From Patescibacteria group bacterium (lineage in GTDB: Bacteria > Patescibacteriota > UBA1384), in NCBI GenBank assembly GCA_017992655.1, contig JAGOOF010000012.1, positions 1-11,879 of the forward strand: a stretch of 11,879 nt of DNA. The letters run 5' to 3'. The notes under the pieces are model-generated. The model was given only the letters and a program-made list of their open reading frames with translations. It was not told the origin of the DNA and searched no databases. Positions 4,158 through 10,931 of this stretch are shown one piece after another. Position 1 is the stretch's first letter, and each line of letters begins with the position of its first letter. Made by a program: the position numbers and the translations under genes.

Positions 4158-5903
4158 ATGGATAAAAAGAAACCTTACAGCTTGTGGGATTACGCCCACT
4201 ATTTTAGGCCTTACATTGGCACCATAGTTTTGGGCATGATTTTTTTAATTGGCGCAAAAGTTGCGTCCACAATAGAGCCGATTTATTTGCAAAAAATAAT
4301 CGATGGTCTTTCGAGCCGCGAGCCACTAAAAATAATTATTAATTTTTTGATAATTGGCTTTGCTCTCCAGCTTGCTACCAATTTAGCGCAGTTGATTCGC
4401 GATTACATTATGGCGCCGGTAATTATGGGTGTAACGCGCGACATAGAAAAAGCGGTTTTCGACAAGCTCTTAAAGTTACAAGTAAGCTATCACGCCGACC
4501 AGCAGGCTGGAGCGGCAGCACGCGCTGTTGCCCGGGGGACAAGAGCAATTTCTTTTGTTTTAGATTTCTCTATTTCGGAACTTTTGCCACCTGTGTTTGA
4601 ACTATTTTTTGTTACCTTTGTTCTGCTTAAACTCTTTACATGGGAATACGCGATTATTACCCTTGTGACAATTGTTACGTACACGGTTTTCACCATTTGG
4701 AGTACAGAAAAAAGGCAAAGATACCGCCGCCTCGGCAACGAGGAAGACGACAAAGCGACTGGCATTATGATGGAATCAGTGGGCCATATCGACACAATAA
4801 AATATTTCAACACCGCCGAGCGTCAATTTAGTTTGTTTATGCATTTCAAGGAAAAATGGTTTGTTTATTGGGTGAAAAACAATAAAATGTTTGCCGCAGT
4901 TTATAGCGTGCAAGGAATTATTTTAATGGTTGGCCTTGGCGTTATTTTGACACTCGCCATATTACAAGCGTACGACGGCTTAATGACAGCTGGTAGCTTG
5001 GTGCTTGTTTCAACCTACTTAATTCGGTTGTCTATTCCTATTTCATCTCTTGGTTTTGTATATGGCCAATTTAAAAATAGTTTTTCAGACCTGGAGGCAA
5101 TGGGAAAGATTCTTCGCGCACCCCTTACCATAGAAGAACCAAAAAACCCTTTAAAGCCTGCCGTCTTAAAGGGGCAAGTTGTTTTTCAAAATGTTTCGTT
5201 TCAATATGAAGATGGCAAAGAACCTGTTTTGAAAAACATAAATATAAAAATAAATCCTGGGCAAAAAATCGCGTTTGTTGGCCCAAGTGGAGCAGGCAAA
5301 AGTACGATAGTGAAATTGGTATTTAGATTATTCGAAACAACAAAAGGGAAAGTGCTAATTGATGATATAGATGTTAGACGCCTTTCTTCTAGAATGCGCA
5401 AAAAAATTCTTGCGATTGTGCCACAAGATCCTGCTCTTTTTAACGACACAGTTGCTAATAATATTAAGTTCGGTGCCAATAATTGCACAATGAAGGACGT
5501 AGAAAACGCAGCAAAGGCGGCGCAGATTCACGATTTTATAGTAACTATGCCTCAAAAATACAATACAAAAGTGGGGGAAAGAGGGGTTAAGCTTTCGGGC
5601 GGGCAAAGACAACGCATTGCGATTGCCCGTGCCATTATTAAAAATCCAAAAGTGCTAGTTTTTGACGAGGCCACTAGCAGCCTAGATTCAAAAAGCGAAA
5701 GTGCAATTTTATCCACACTTAATAAAATTGCTAAAGGCAGAACGACCATTACCATCGCCCATCGTCTTTCTACTATTACCAACAGTGATGTTATTTATGT
5801 GCTGAAAAACGGCGTTATTAGCGAAAGCGGTACGCACTCTCAGCTTTTGCAAAAAAATGATACTTATGCTCGGCTCTGGCGAGTACAATCGAAAGCAAAA
5901 TAA
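4158..5903 (+). CDS. ATM1/HMT1-type ABC exporter (fused membrane and ATPase domains)
   Basis: A 581-residue half-transporter expected to work as a homodimer. The membrane domain (about 1-310) has six helices; the segment RAVARGTRAISFVLDF (122-137) through ESVGHIDTIKYFNTAERQ (206-223) matches the Atm1/ABCB6-7 group, which exports sulfur- or metal-related thiol compounds. ATPase domain: Walker A GPSGAGKST (375-383), Q-loop Q423 in VPQDPALF, signature LSGGQ (479-483), Walker B VLVFDEA with D503/E504, and switch histidine H535. All catalytic residues are present. It is a single-gene unit on the plus strand between minus-strand operons. No SD is visible, consistent with a leaderless message. A repeat hairpin starts 8 nt after the stop and may serve as its 3' end. 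The substrate cannot be set from sequence; an MsbA-like lipid exporter is the alternative. Confidence 0.9.
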   Translation: MDKKKPYSLWDYAHYFRPYIGTIVLGMIFLIGAKVASTIEPIYLQKIIDGLSSREPLKIIINFLIIGFALQLATNLAQLIRDYIMAPVIMGVTRDIEKAVFDKLLKLQVSYHADQQAGAAARAVARGTRAISFVLDFSISELLPPVFELFFVTFVLLKLFTWEYAIITLVTIVTYTVFTIWSTEKRQRYRRLGNEEDDKATGIMMESVGHIDTIKYFNTAERQFSLFMHFKEKWFVYWVKNNKMFAAVYSVQGIILMVGLGVILTLAILQAYDGLMTAGSLVLVSTYLIRLSIPISSLGFVYGQFKNSFSDLEAMGKILRAPLTIEEPKNPLKPAVLKGQVVFQNVSFQYEDGKEPVLKNINIKINPGQKIAFVGPSGAGKSTIVKLVFRLFETTKGKVLIDDIDVRRLSSRMRKKILAIVPQDPALFNDTVANNIKFGANNCTMKDVENAAKAAQIHDFIVTMPQKYNTKVGERGVKLSGGQRQRIAIARAIIKNPKVLVFDEATSSLDSKSESAILSTLNKIAKGRTTITIAHRLSTITNSDVIYVLKNGVISESGTHSQLLQKNDTYARLWRVQSKAK

Positions 5904-5910
5904 AGTATTA

Positions 5911-5958
5911 GTTCTCACTGGGTATATCTCGTTACGCTCGATACAAGCAAGTTCGAAC
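5911..5958 (-). repeat. 48-nt long-form GTTC-GA...GA-GAAC element, copy 1
   Basis: Read on the minus strand: GTTC-GA-ACT..., a long partly paired arm containing TATCGAG and GATATAC, then AGT-GA-GAAC. It is near-identical to 6486-6533 (one difference, C/T, noted). It is the same frame as the 24-nt elements with a longer interior. Confidence 0.7.
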
Positions 5959-5972
5959 AGTAATGGAGGCAC

Positions 5973-6032
5973 GGATAGTTCTCGCTCCCGCTCGAACAGT
6001 AATGGCTTTTTACCGTTCGAGGAATGGAATGA
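5973..6032. repeat. 60-bp direct repeat, copy 1
   Basis: Identical by eye to 6192-6251. It contains a complete minus-strand GTTC-GA element (5978-5997, centre GC-GGGA-GC) and the beginning of a plus-strand one (GTTCGAGG at 6015-6022) that is not completed here. Confidence 0.8.
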
Positions 6033-6098
6033 AACGAGATGCCTGTGGCGAGAGAAGCGAGCTGCCATCTTGACCAGCCTCGACTAGACGCCGAGCCT

Positions 6099-6136
6099 GC
6101 ATTTACTTCGATACTGGGAAGTATCGAAGTAAATGC
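6099..6136. repeat. 16-bp perfect inverted repeat, 6-nt loop
   Basis: The arm GCATTTACTTCGATAC (6099-6114) is exactly complementary to 6121-6136, with loop TGGGAA. There is no following T-run. It lies between the two 60-bp direct repeats, so it may be part of what separated them, or a cruciform or processing site. Sequence 6033-6098 and 6137-6191 shows no gene or other structure I can name. Confidence 0.75.
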
Positions 6137-6191
6137 TGATTAAGAAGTGGCGGAAAGAGGTTCGTAGAGGGTTTGAGGGGATTTAGAAATT

Positions 6192-6251
6192 GGATAGTTC
6201 TCGCTCCCGCTCGAACAGTAATGGCTTTTTACCGTTCGAGGAATGGAATGA
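6192..6251. repeat. 60-bp direct repeat, copy 2
   Basis: The second copy of 5973-6032. Here the plus-strand GTTC-GA unit that begins in the repeat is completed by GA-GAAC at 6253-6258. It includes a minus-strand element at 6197-6216. Confidence 0.8.
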
Positions 6252-6313
6252 CGAGAACTAAAGACCGTGAATTATCCTTGCGCGATAGTTCACCCCGTCC
6301 CGTCTGAGCGGGG
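6234..6313 (+). repeat. Composite repeat unit 1 (GTTC-GA element plus CCCCG hairpin)
   Basis: GTTC-GA (6234-6239) and GA-GAAC (6253-6258) enclose an unpaired centre. About 30 nt later, after ATCCTTGCGCGATAGTT, comes CCCCG (6293-6297) paired with CGGGG (6309-6313). The same order of modules recurs at 6367-6488, 11677-11763 and 11784-11871. Confidence 0.65.
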
Positions 6314-6326
6314 CAAGCCTGCGATC

Positions 6327-6349
6327 CGTGTTGAGCTTGTCGAAACACG
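6327..6349. repeat. CGTGTT-GA-GCTTGTC-GA-AACACG hairpin
   Basis: A 6-bp outer stem with facing GA dinucleotides around a GCTTGTC centre, followed by the common tail AACAGTA. Further copies lie in 1856-1880 and, with one arm mismatch, at 6715-6737. Confidence 0.7.
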
Positions 6350-6366
6350 AACAGTAAAGTTTTATT

Positions 6367-6488
6367 GTTCGAGAGAACTGCGCGAAGCGTCATCTCGAGA
6401 ACTATTCGCCGTCAGTGTCACACTAAACGAAATAGTTTACCCCGTCCCGTCTGAGCGGGGTTTACCCCGTCCCTTTCGGGGCGGGGTT
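6367..6488 (+). repeat. Composite repeat unit 2 with two CCCCG hairpins
   Basis: GTTC-GA-GAGA (6367-6376) pairs with TCTC-GA-GAAC (6393-6402), and an inner CGC-GAA-GCG stem caps it. Then come TAGTTTACCCCGTCCC modules: one CCCCG...CGGGG hairpin around 6441-6460 and a second, stronger one (ACCCCGTCCC with GGGGCGGGGT) at about 6464-6487. It runs directly into the long-form element at 6486. Confidence 0.65.
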
Positions 6489-6533
6489 CTCACTGGGTAT
6501 ATCTCGTTATGCTCGATACAAGCAAGTTCGAAC
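6486..6533 (-). repeat. 48-nt long-form GTTC-GA element, copy 2
   Basis: Near-identical to 5911-5958 and followed by the shared CAGTA tail. It precedes CTGGC-rich sequence (6545-6625) built from degenerate CTGGCYACYGGC-like units. Confidence 0.7.
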
Positions 6534-6625
6534 AGTATTAGAATCTGATACTTCTGGCCACCGGCTACTGGCTTCTGGCCTTCCAGCTGATATTCCCTTC
6601 CTCTGGCTACCGGCCACTGGGGTCC

Positions 6626-6744
6626 GGCTGTATTCGCTCCCCTGTATTTGCGTCTGGCTACTGGCCACAGGCAACTGGCCAATATAGGCCACTGGCTTCC
6701 GGCCTTTTTAAATCCGTGTTGAGCTTGTCGAAAGACGAACAGTA
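6626..6744. repeat. Copy B of the 119-nt compound repeat
   Basis: Partner of 1768-1886. It has CTGGC/GGCC motifs, then a GA-GCTTGTC-GA hairpin (6715-6737) in which one arm base no longer pairs, then CGAACAGTA. Sequence 6545-6625 upstream is an expanded version of the CTGGC stretch before copy A. Confidence 0.75.
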
Positions 6745-6780
6745 TTGAGACTATGGGTTGAGTTGAGTTTTTTACTATTC

Positions 6781-6821
6781 AAAAGAAGTGCGCGCGGCGA
6801 TTAATGCTTCGCCGCGCGCGC
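6781..6821 (-). terminator. Terminator built around the stop codon of 6801-6989
   Basis: On the minus strand a 13-bp GC-rich stem (6809-6821 with 6788-6800, one G-U) has the 8-nt loop AGCATTAA, which holds the last codon and the TAA stop. TTCTTTT (6787-6781) follows immediately. The gene therefore ends inside its own intrinsic terminator hairpin. Confidence 0.75.
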
Positions 6822-6989
6822 GCTCACAATAGCGTTTTCGAGGATAAGACGCGCCTTATCCTCGGAAACGCCGAACTTACGGGCGCTAGAGCGAAGAAGC
6901 TCCCATGCTTCTTCTTCGCTCATGGCGCCCGAGGCAACGAAACGCGCATAGAGGCGCGCCTCGTTTCCGAGCAGGTCTTGACCGCTCAT
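6801..6989 (-). CDS. Unrecognised 62-residue helical protein, hairpin-rich coding sequence
   Basis: I do not recognise the family. The start at 6989 is chosen because GGGGGAG (6996-7002) lies 6 nt upstream and a promoter sits just beyond; the longer frame from 7040 would start upstream of the predicted transcription start. The protein is charged and probably all-helical, with AMSEEEAWELLRSSARKFG and then VSEDKARLILENAIVSARAA, so two amphipathic helices and no membrane segment. The coding DNA is again serial hairpins: 6833-6870 (16-bp stem, one G-U), 6881-6930 (6 bp outer plus 11 bp inner), the palindrome GAGGCGCGCCTC (6951-6962) with GAAACG/CGTTTC around it, GACC/GGTC bracketing the start codon (6980-6993), and the terminator stem over the stop. 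GC-rich and in contrast to its neighbours, it resembles the genes at 124-531 and 838-1509 in architecture, not in protein sequence. Confidence 0.7.
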   Translation of the reverse strand: MSGQDLLGNEARLYARFVASGAMSEEEAWELLRSSARKFGVSEDKARLILENAIVSARAAKH

Positions 6990-7024
6990 GGTCCTCTCCC
7001 CCTTTCTTGTTAAATTGCACGCAT

Positions 7025-7053
7025 ACTCTAACATAAACAAAGCACTCTGTCAA
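7025..7053 (-). promoter_or_regulatory. Promoter of the 6801-6989 gene
   Basis: Consensus TTGACA (7048-7053), a 17-nt spacer and TAGAGT (7025-7030) on the minus strand. Transcription would start near 7018, giving a leader of about 28 nt with an SD, unlike the leaderless neighbours. Confidence 0.7.
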
Positions 7054-7072
7054 CCTTAAAACTGCTATTTAA

Positions 7073-7095
7073 AAAAGCAGAACTTATCTGCTTTT
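7073..7095 (-). terminator. Intrinsic terminator of tRNA-Pro
   Basis: A perfect 9-bp stem (7073-7081 with 7087-7095, loop ACTTA) ending in a run of six Ts on the minus strand, 7 nt past the tRNA 3' end. Confidence 0.8.
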
Positions 7096-7101
7096 ATTAA
7101 C

Positions 7102-7178
7102 TGGTCGGGGTGCCGAGACTCGAACTCGGGACCTCCTGCTCCCAAAGCAGGCGCGCTAGCCAACTGCGCCACACCCCG
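7102..7178 (-). tRNA. tRNA-Pro(UGG)
   Basis: Acceptor CGGGGTG/CACCCCG, with the C1-G72 pair typical of bacterial tRNAPro. Anticodon stem CCTGC/GCAGG with loop TTTGGGA (anticodon TGG), GAGTTCGAGTCTC T-arm, discriminator A and encoded CCA (7102-7104). Confidence 0.95.
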
Positions 7179-7265
7179 CACACACTAAATTTTGCTTCAC
7201 TCAAATGCAATTACTCTGCCATAAACTACACTTTACCCTAAATTGGGCACAACATCAACGCCTTA

Positions 7266-8825
7266 CTACTCACTCTTTTTAGTTTTGCCACCCACGGCAA
7301 CCGCCTTTTCAGTTACTTGATATTCTAAATAACGGCCAAACATCAGCCTAGTTTGCGCATCAATGGCAGAAATAGAGCTTAAACCGATACTAACAACAGG
7401 TACTAAAATCCACTGCCAGGCAAAGTTTAAATAGAACCACTTAGAACGATGGGGTGGCCTTGGGGGCAAAAGCAGGTAATGAAGCACAATGCTAATAAGG
7501 AGCCCCAATAGAGCACCAGTAAGCATCCAGCGCGCAAAAATCTGCATATTGTAACCCAGAACTGTTTCACGAAATTCCGGACTCAAGATACCGGGCATCC
7601 AACCAACAAAAGCGATATGGACAGCAGCAATAGCACGGGTGAAGTGGTTATAAAGAAGCAACACTATTTTCCCTAGTTTATTCCAAAAAGATATTGCACG
7701 GTCGCGGATAGATAACTCCACAGCATAAGGAAAATCAACAATCCCCCACGCCCAACGCCTTAATTGGTTATATTGATTCACCAGGGTTTTCCACCACGTG
7801 TCCGCGAGTACCGCATCTAGTTTAAGGGGAACAAAAAGTGGCTCTATTTTAATTTTTCCTTCGTAGTAAAAATAGGAGTCGAAATATTGCCTTGAATCTT
7901 CTGGAATAGAATCAACCGTCCAATAGCCGATATCAACGATTGTTTTAAAGACATCGGAACGGGAAGAAAAACACTGAAACCAAAAGGGGCGCATAGTATT
8001 GTACATAAGCACCATAGTGGAACTCTGCGCCACGATCCTGCTCATTGCGGGCGCGTCCCAAATATTGTTTGAGTAAAGCTGAATTGGCTGAAAAGAAGTT
8101 GGCTCTCCTAACACAGAAGTTAGATATTTATAGGCAACATAATCAAAATAGTTTTGCGCAACACACGTGTCGGCATCGAAATTGTGGATAAGAACTCGGT
8201 CGTAGCGAATATTTTCTTTATCTAAAATTCTTTTTAATTCTTTTCCTCCCCACGTGGCATTGGCCGATTTGCATTTTATTTCACCTGGTATATTGGCAGG
8301 ATGAACTGTTTTTATAAATTTGCCAAAGCGGCTCCCATATTTCTTCTTTAAATTTTCGAATGTTTGCTTGGCGCCTTCACCCGCCCTCTCTTCGGAGGCC
8401 ATAATAAGCCACAATTTATTTTTACCGACGGGCGATTGGGCGTAAGATTCAATAGAGCGCGCGAGTAACTCTTCTGATTCCTTGTAGTAAATCAAAAGAA
8501 CCGCGTGAATCAAGTCACTTTCTCTAATTTGGCTTGCAACTAACTTATGCCCTTCTTCATTTTGGGTTGCCAGATCCTTGCTTTCGATAACAGCACGCCA
8601 ATTAGTATGCATATCACGACGCATTTTCTTGTAGGTGCGAATCGTAAAGTATGCTAACCTAAAAGAACGAAAAAGCCAGTAAAGGTCAAAAGTCAAAATA
8701 TACACAGCCACGACCCATGGAATCCAAATACTAAGAACTACCGGCCCGATAAGCGCGAGCCAAGTAATCGTTCCTGGCACTATCTCCAATAAACGTTTGC
8801 TCGAATGTTTGAGTTTAAATGACAT
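7266..8825 (-). CDS. Membrane glycosyltransferase, GT2 processive type (cellulose/hyaluronan synthase-like)
   Basis: A 519-residue polytopic glycosyltransferase. Two hydrophobic helices at about 17-60 precede a cytosolic GT-A domain. AVLLIYYKESEELLARSIES (108-127) is the start of the fold, DAD at 217-219 is the metal/nucleotide-sugar DxD motif, ED at 309-310 is the likely catalytic base, and QLRRW (354-358) is the Q-x-x-R-W motif of processive family-2 enzymes. Helices at about 386-408, 428-452 and 468-488 follow, so the polymer could be made and moved through the membrane. Substrate unknown; a surface polysaccharide or lipid-linked glycan is likely. The start overlaps the upstream 98-residue gene by 11 nt, implying translational coupling. 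A non-processive lipid glycosyltransferase is the alternative. Confidence 0.85.
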   Translation of the reverse strand: MSFKLKHSSKRLLEIVPGTITWLALIGPVVLSIWIPWVVAVYILTFDLYWLFRSFRLAYFTIRTYKKMRRDMHTNWRAVIESKDLATQNEEGHKLVASQIRESDLIHAVLLIYYKESEELLARSIESYAQSPVGKNKLWLIMASEERAGEGAKQTFENLKKKYGSRFGKFIKTVHPANIPGEIKCKSANATWGGKELKRILDKENIRYDRVLIHNFDADTCVAQNYFDYVAYKYLTSVLGEPTSFQPIQLYSNNIWDAPAMSRIVAQSSTMVLMYNTMRPFWFQCFSSRSDVFKTIVDIGYWTVDSIPEDSRQYFDSYFYYEGKIKIEPLFVPLKLDAVLADTWWKTLVNQYNQLRRWAWGIVDFPYAVELSIRDRAISFWNKLGKIVLLLYNHFTRAIAAVHIAFVGWMPGILSPEFRETVLGYNMQIFARWMLTGALLGLLISIVLHYLLLPPRPPHRSKWFYLNFAWQWILVPVVSIGLSSISAIDAQTRLMFGRYLEYQVTEKAVAVGGKTKKSE

Positions 8826-9111
8826 TAGATGATGTTATTATTACCCTCAAATAATATATTACCACTGCGCCGAACAAAATTGCAGAGAGTAACAATATTT
8901 GCGCTAAAAGGCGCAGACGGCGCGCCGTTAACAGAGAAAGTGTTACATTTAAAGCCTGCAGAGCGTAAGAGGCGATGACGATATCCTGATAGATTTTTTC
9001 TACTTTGTTGTAAACTTGCCATTGCCACCACACCATCCACGCCAGTATTAAAAAATAGATAACAAATTCACCGTAGCTCGTTAACCAATTTTTAAAAGAA
9101 TTTTTTTTCAT
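8815..9111 (-). CDS. Small membrane protein upstream of the glycosyltransferase
   Basis: A 98-residue protein with three likely membrane segments (about 15-33, 42-60 and 66-90), a Trp-rich first helix (WMVWWQWQ) and a basic TARRLR turn. No family recognised. The 11-nt overlap with the glycosyltransferase and shared transcription suggest an accessory or assembly partner. The ATG at 9111 follows a TATAAA (9117-9122) by 5 nt, so this operon may also be leaderless, although no -35 is evident. Confidence 0.75.
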   Translation of the reverse strand: MKKNSFKNWLTSYGEFVIYFLILAWMVWWQWQVYNKVEKIYQDIVIASYALQALNVTLSLLTARRLRLLAQILLLSAILFGAVVIYYLRVIITSSNVI

Positions 9112-9127
9112 TTGATTTTATATACTA

Positions 9128-9202
9128 TGGAGCCGATGGTCGGATTTGAACCGACGACCTACTCTTTACGAAAGAGTTGCTCTACCGCTGAGCTACATCG
9201 GC
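9128..9202 (-). tRNA. tRNA-Thr(CGU)
   Basis: Acceptor GCCGATG/CATCGGC, anticodon stem ACTCT/AGAGT with loop TTCGTAA (anticodon CGT), GGTTCAAATCC T-arm, discriminator T and encoded CCA (9128-9130). It has no promoter of its own; probably co-transcribed with tRNA-Gly(CCC). Confidence 0.95.
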
Positions 9203-9209
9203 GTATATT

Positions 9210-9269
9210 GTTGCTCTACTTCGCGCCGCCTAGCTGTAAGTCAGGCGGGGCAAGCTGAGCTACATCCGC
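9210..9269 (-). pseudogene. tRNA-Thr-like 5' fragment interrupted in the D-loop
   Basis: On the minus strand GCGGATGTAGCTCAGC (9269-9254) copies the first 16 nt of the adjacent tRNA-Thr with one change. Then come about 34 foreign nt containing CCGCCT/AGGCGG (9227-9249), and then GTAGAGCAAC (9219-9210) resumes the tRNA D-stem. The anticodon arm, T-arm and 3' acceptor are missing. It looks like a partial tandem duplication of tRNA-Thr that took an insertion in the D-loop. Confidence 0.6.
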
Positions 9270-9293
9270 TTGGATCTGCATGGCTGCGTAGCT

Positions 9294-9367
9294 TGGAGCG
9301 GGTAACGGGAATCGAACCCGTATCTCAACCTTGGGAAGGTTGCGTTCTGCCACTAAACCATACCCGC
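9294..9367 (-). tRNA. tRNA-Gly(CCC)
   Basis: Acceptor GCGGGTA/TACCCGC, anticodon stem CAACC/GGTTG with loop TTCCCAA (anticodon CCC), GGGTTCGATTCCC T-arm, discriminator T and encoded CCA (9294-9296). Confidence 0.95.
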
Positions 9368-9378
9368 CAGGCGCATAG

Positions 9379-9407
9379 ATTATAACAAATTAACCTGGTA
9401 ACAGCAA
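9379..9407 (-). promoter_or_regulatory. Promoter of the Gly(CCC)-Thr(CGU) tRNA unit
   Basis: TTGCTG (9402-9407), a 17-nt spacer and a perfect TATAAT (9379-9384) preceded by TGT, an extended -10, on the minus strand. The -10 ends 11 nt before the tRNA. Confidence 0.8.
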
Positions 9408-9454
9408 TAAAAACCACAGTAAGATGTGGATAGTTTTTCAGTAACAAGAAAACA

Positions 9455-9622
9455 TTATTTGTCGTCTGGCCGGTATTCCACTCCGCCGGCGGCGAAGATA
9501 AGGATAAGCAGAAAAATTCCGCTTACTACCGAGCTCCACGTGGCCTCTACGTTGCTAGCAAAATCTAGCACCCAAGGTGATGCTACCAACCAAATAGCCA
9601 CAATAATCTGTAGGATTTTCAT
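9455..9622 (-). CDS. 55-residue SPW-repeat-like membrane protein
   Basis: A short frame from ATG at 9622 to TAA at 9455. The first segment, MKILQIIVAIWLVASPWVLD, carries the SPW motif at residues 15-17 (VASPWVLDFA). The second hydrophobic segment, SVVSGIFLLILIFAAGG, forms the other half of the hairpin, and the tail EYRPDDK is polar. This matches one SPW-repeat unit, a two-helix membrane module of unknown function. Its neighbours are tRNA-Gly and the MacB-type genes, in the same direction. No SD or clear promoter is seen. It is short, but the motif and topology make it convincing. Confidence 0.75.
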   Translation of the reverse strand: MKILQIIVAIWLVASPWVLDFASNVEATWSSVVSGIFLLILIFAAGGVEYRPDDK

Positions 9623-9707
9623 ATTATTATGATGACATAATTATTTTTTCATTACAAGGTGCATCGAAATAGTTTTAATGACTTTCTAGAGGCGTAAGGA
9701 CTATACT

Positions 9708-10931
9708 TCACTCGTAGCGGAGCGCTTCAATAGGGTTTTTTCTTGAGGCACGAATCGCTGGCAGGAGGCCAAATATCACACCAACTACAATCGATAAAAC
9801 TATGGCGAATGCGAGAATATCAACCGTAATAGCCGGGCTTAGTGGTGTTTGCGCGGAAATAACTGCTCCCGCAACGAATGTTACAGACAAGCCAACTGCT
9901 CCTCCTAACATGGTAATAACAATTGACTCTATAAGAAATTGCGCAAGAATCGCACCGTTAGTCGCTCCAACTGCCTTGCGGATGCCAATTTCCCGCGTCC
10001 TTTCTGTTACGGAAACAAGCATAATGTTCATAATACCTATGCCACCAACAATCACAGAAATTGCGGCAATCGCGGAAACCATCGCCGTTGCCATGCCCAA
10101 AAAAGAACCAAAAAGATCAAGCATGTCGTCTTGCGTCATTACTGTAAAATCTTCTTCTCCGTTGTGGTTTTTGATTAACGTGTCTGTAATGTTTTGTTTA
10201 ACTTGTGCTATGTCCGCATTCTCTTTTGCTTTTGCCAAAACACGCAATATATTTACCTCTCCATTATTTAGTTCCTTAGCGGTATTAAAAGGGATGTACG
10301 CGATTGTATCGAACTCTGATGCAAAGCTTGCAGAAGAAGAAGCAGAGGCAATTGTTCCTATTACAGTAAATTCACCATTTTTTCCCAGTGTTATTTTTTC
10401 GCCAATCGGGTTTTTATCTTCAAATAAAGCTTCTTTCGCATTTGACCCCAAGACGATTACCTTATCATTATTATTTTCTTTAAAAGTATCACCTTGTTCC
10501 ATGTCCAAAATTTGCACAGCGTCCATGACTTCCGGGTAAACTCCCGCAATCGTAGGGTATGCTTTCTTGCCGTCTTTCGTTAGATCACCGACCACCAGCA
10601 TTATGGGCGAAATCGCCTCAATTTCCGGCATAGCCCTAACAGCGTCAATATCTTCTATTGTAAGAATATCACCAGAAATAAAATTAGCGGGATTTGTTTG
10701 ATTCATGGAGCTCGGATCGCTTAAATCCATTTTGCCAGAGGTGATAGCAATAACGTTTGTACCCATTCCTTGAATAACATCACTCATATCATTTTTTAAA
10801 CCCTCCCCTACAGAAATTAACGTACTCACGGAAGCAACACCAATTACAACGCCAAGTATTGCCAAAAGCGAGGTCAGTTTATTGCGCCAAATCGATGAAA
10901 ATGCCGTTTTTGCGGCTCCAATTATATTCAT
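9708..10931 (-). CDS. MacB/FtsX-type ABC transporter permease
   Basis: A 407-residue permease with the four-helix MacB topology: helix 1 at about 19-42, a large extracytoplasmic core domain (about 43-270), then helices at about 275-303, 327-357 and 370-395. Hallmarks are the amphipathic N-terminus [20 protein letters not shown] (12-31), [20 protein letters not shown] (301-320) and the C-terminal [17 protein letters not shown]. Such permeases do not carry substrate through the bilayer; they couple ATP use to movement of lipoproteins, peptides or toxins outside it. The start overlaps the ATPase stop by 4 nt (ATGA). No membrane-fusion (MacA-like) gene lies in the window; it could be further along or absent. 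Confidence 0.92.
   Translation of the reverse strand: MNIIGAAKTAFSSIWRNKLTSLLAILGVVIGVASVSTLISVGEGLKNDMSDVIQGMGTNVIAITSGKMDLSDPSSMNQTNPANFISGDILTIEDIDAVRAMPEIEAISPIMLVVGDLTKDGKKAYPTIAGVYPEVMDAVQILDMEQGDTFKENNNDKVIVLGSNAKEALFEDKNPIGEKITLGKNGEFTVIGTIASASSSASFASEFDTIAYIPFNTAKELNNGEVNILRVLAKAKENADIAQVKQNITDTLIKNHNGEEDFTVMTQDDMLDLFGSFLGMATAMVSAIAAISVIVGGIGIMNIMLVSVTERTREIGIRKAVGATNGAILAQFLIESIVITMLGGAVGLSVTFVAGAVISAQTPLSPAITVDILAFAIVLSIVVGVIFGLLPAIRASRKNPIEALRYE

Noticed and set aside
6267..6692. Frames at 6267-6548 (+), 6437-6682 (-) and 6507-6692 (-) that translate into PVA-rich or VPSERG-like peptides
   Set aside because: They are translations of the dispersed repeats themselves; similar peptides arise wherever the repeats occur, and no start signals are present.
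9146..9385. Plus-strand 79-codon frame
   Set aside because: It runs through the complements of two tRNA genes and their spacer.
9426..9632. Plus-strand 68-codon frame
   Set aside because: Antisense to the SPW-motif protein, which has clear family features; the plus-strand peptide shows none.
9802..10539. 245-codon plus-strand frame
   Set aside because: It is antisense to the core of the MacB-type permease, whose motifs and ATGA coupling are decisive.
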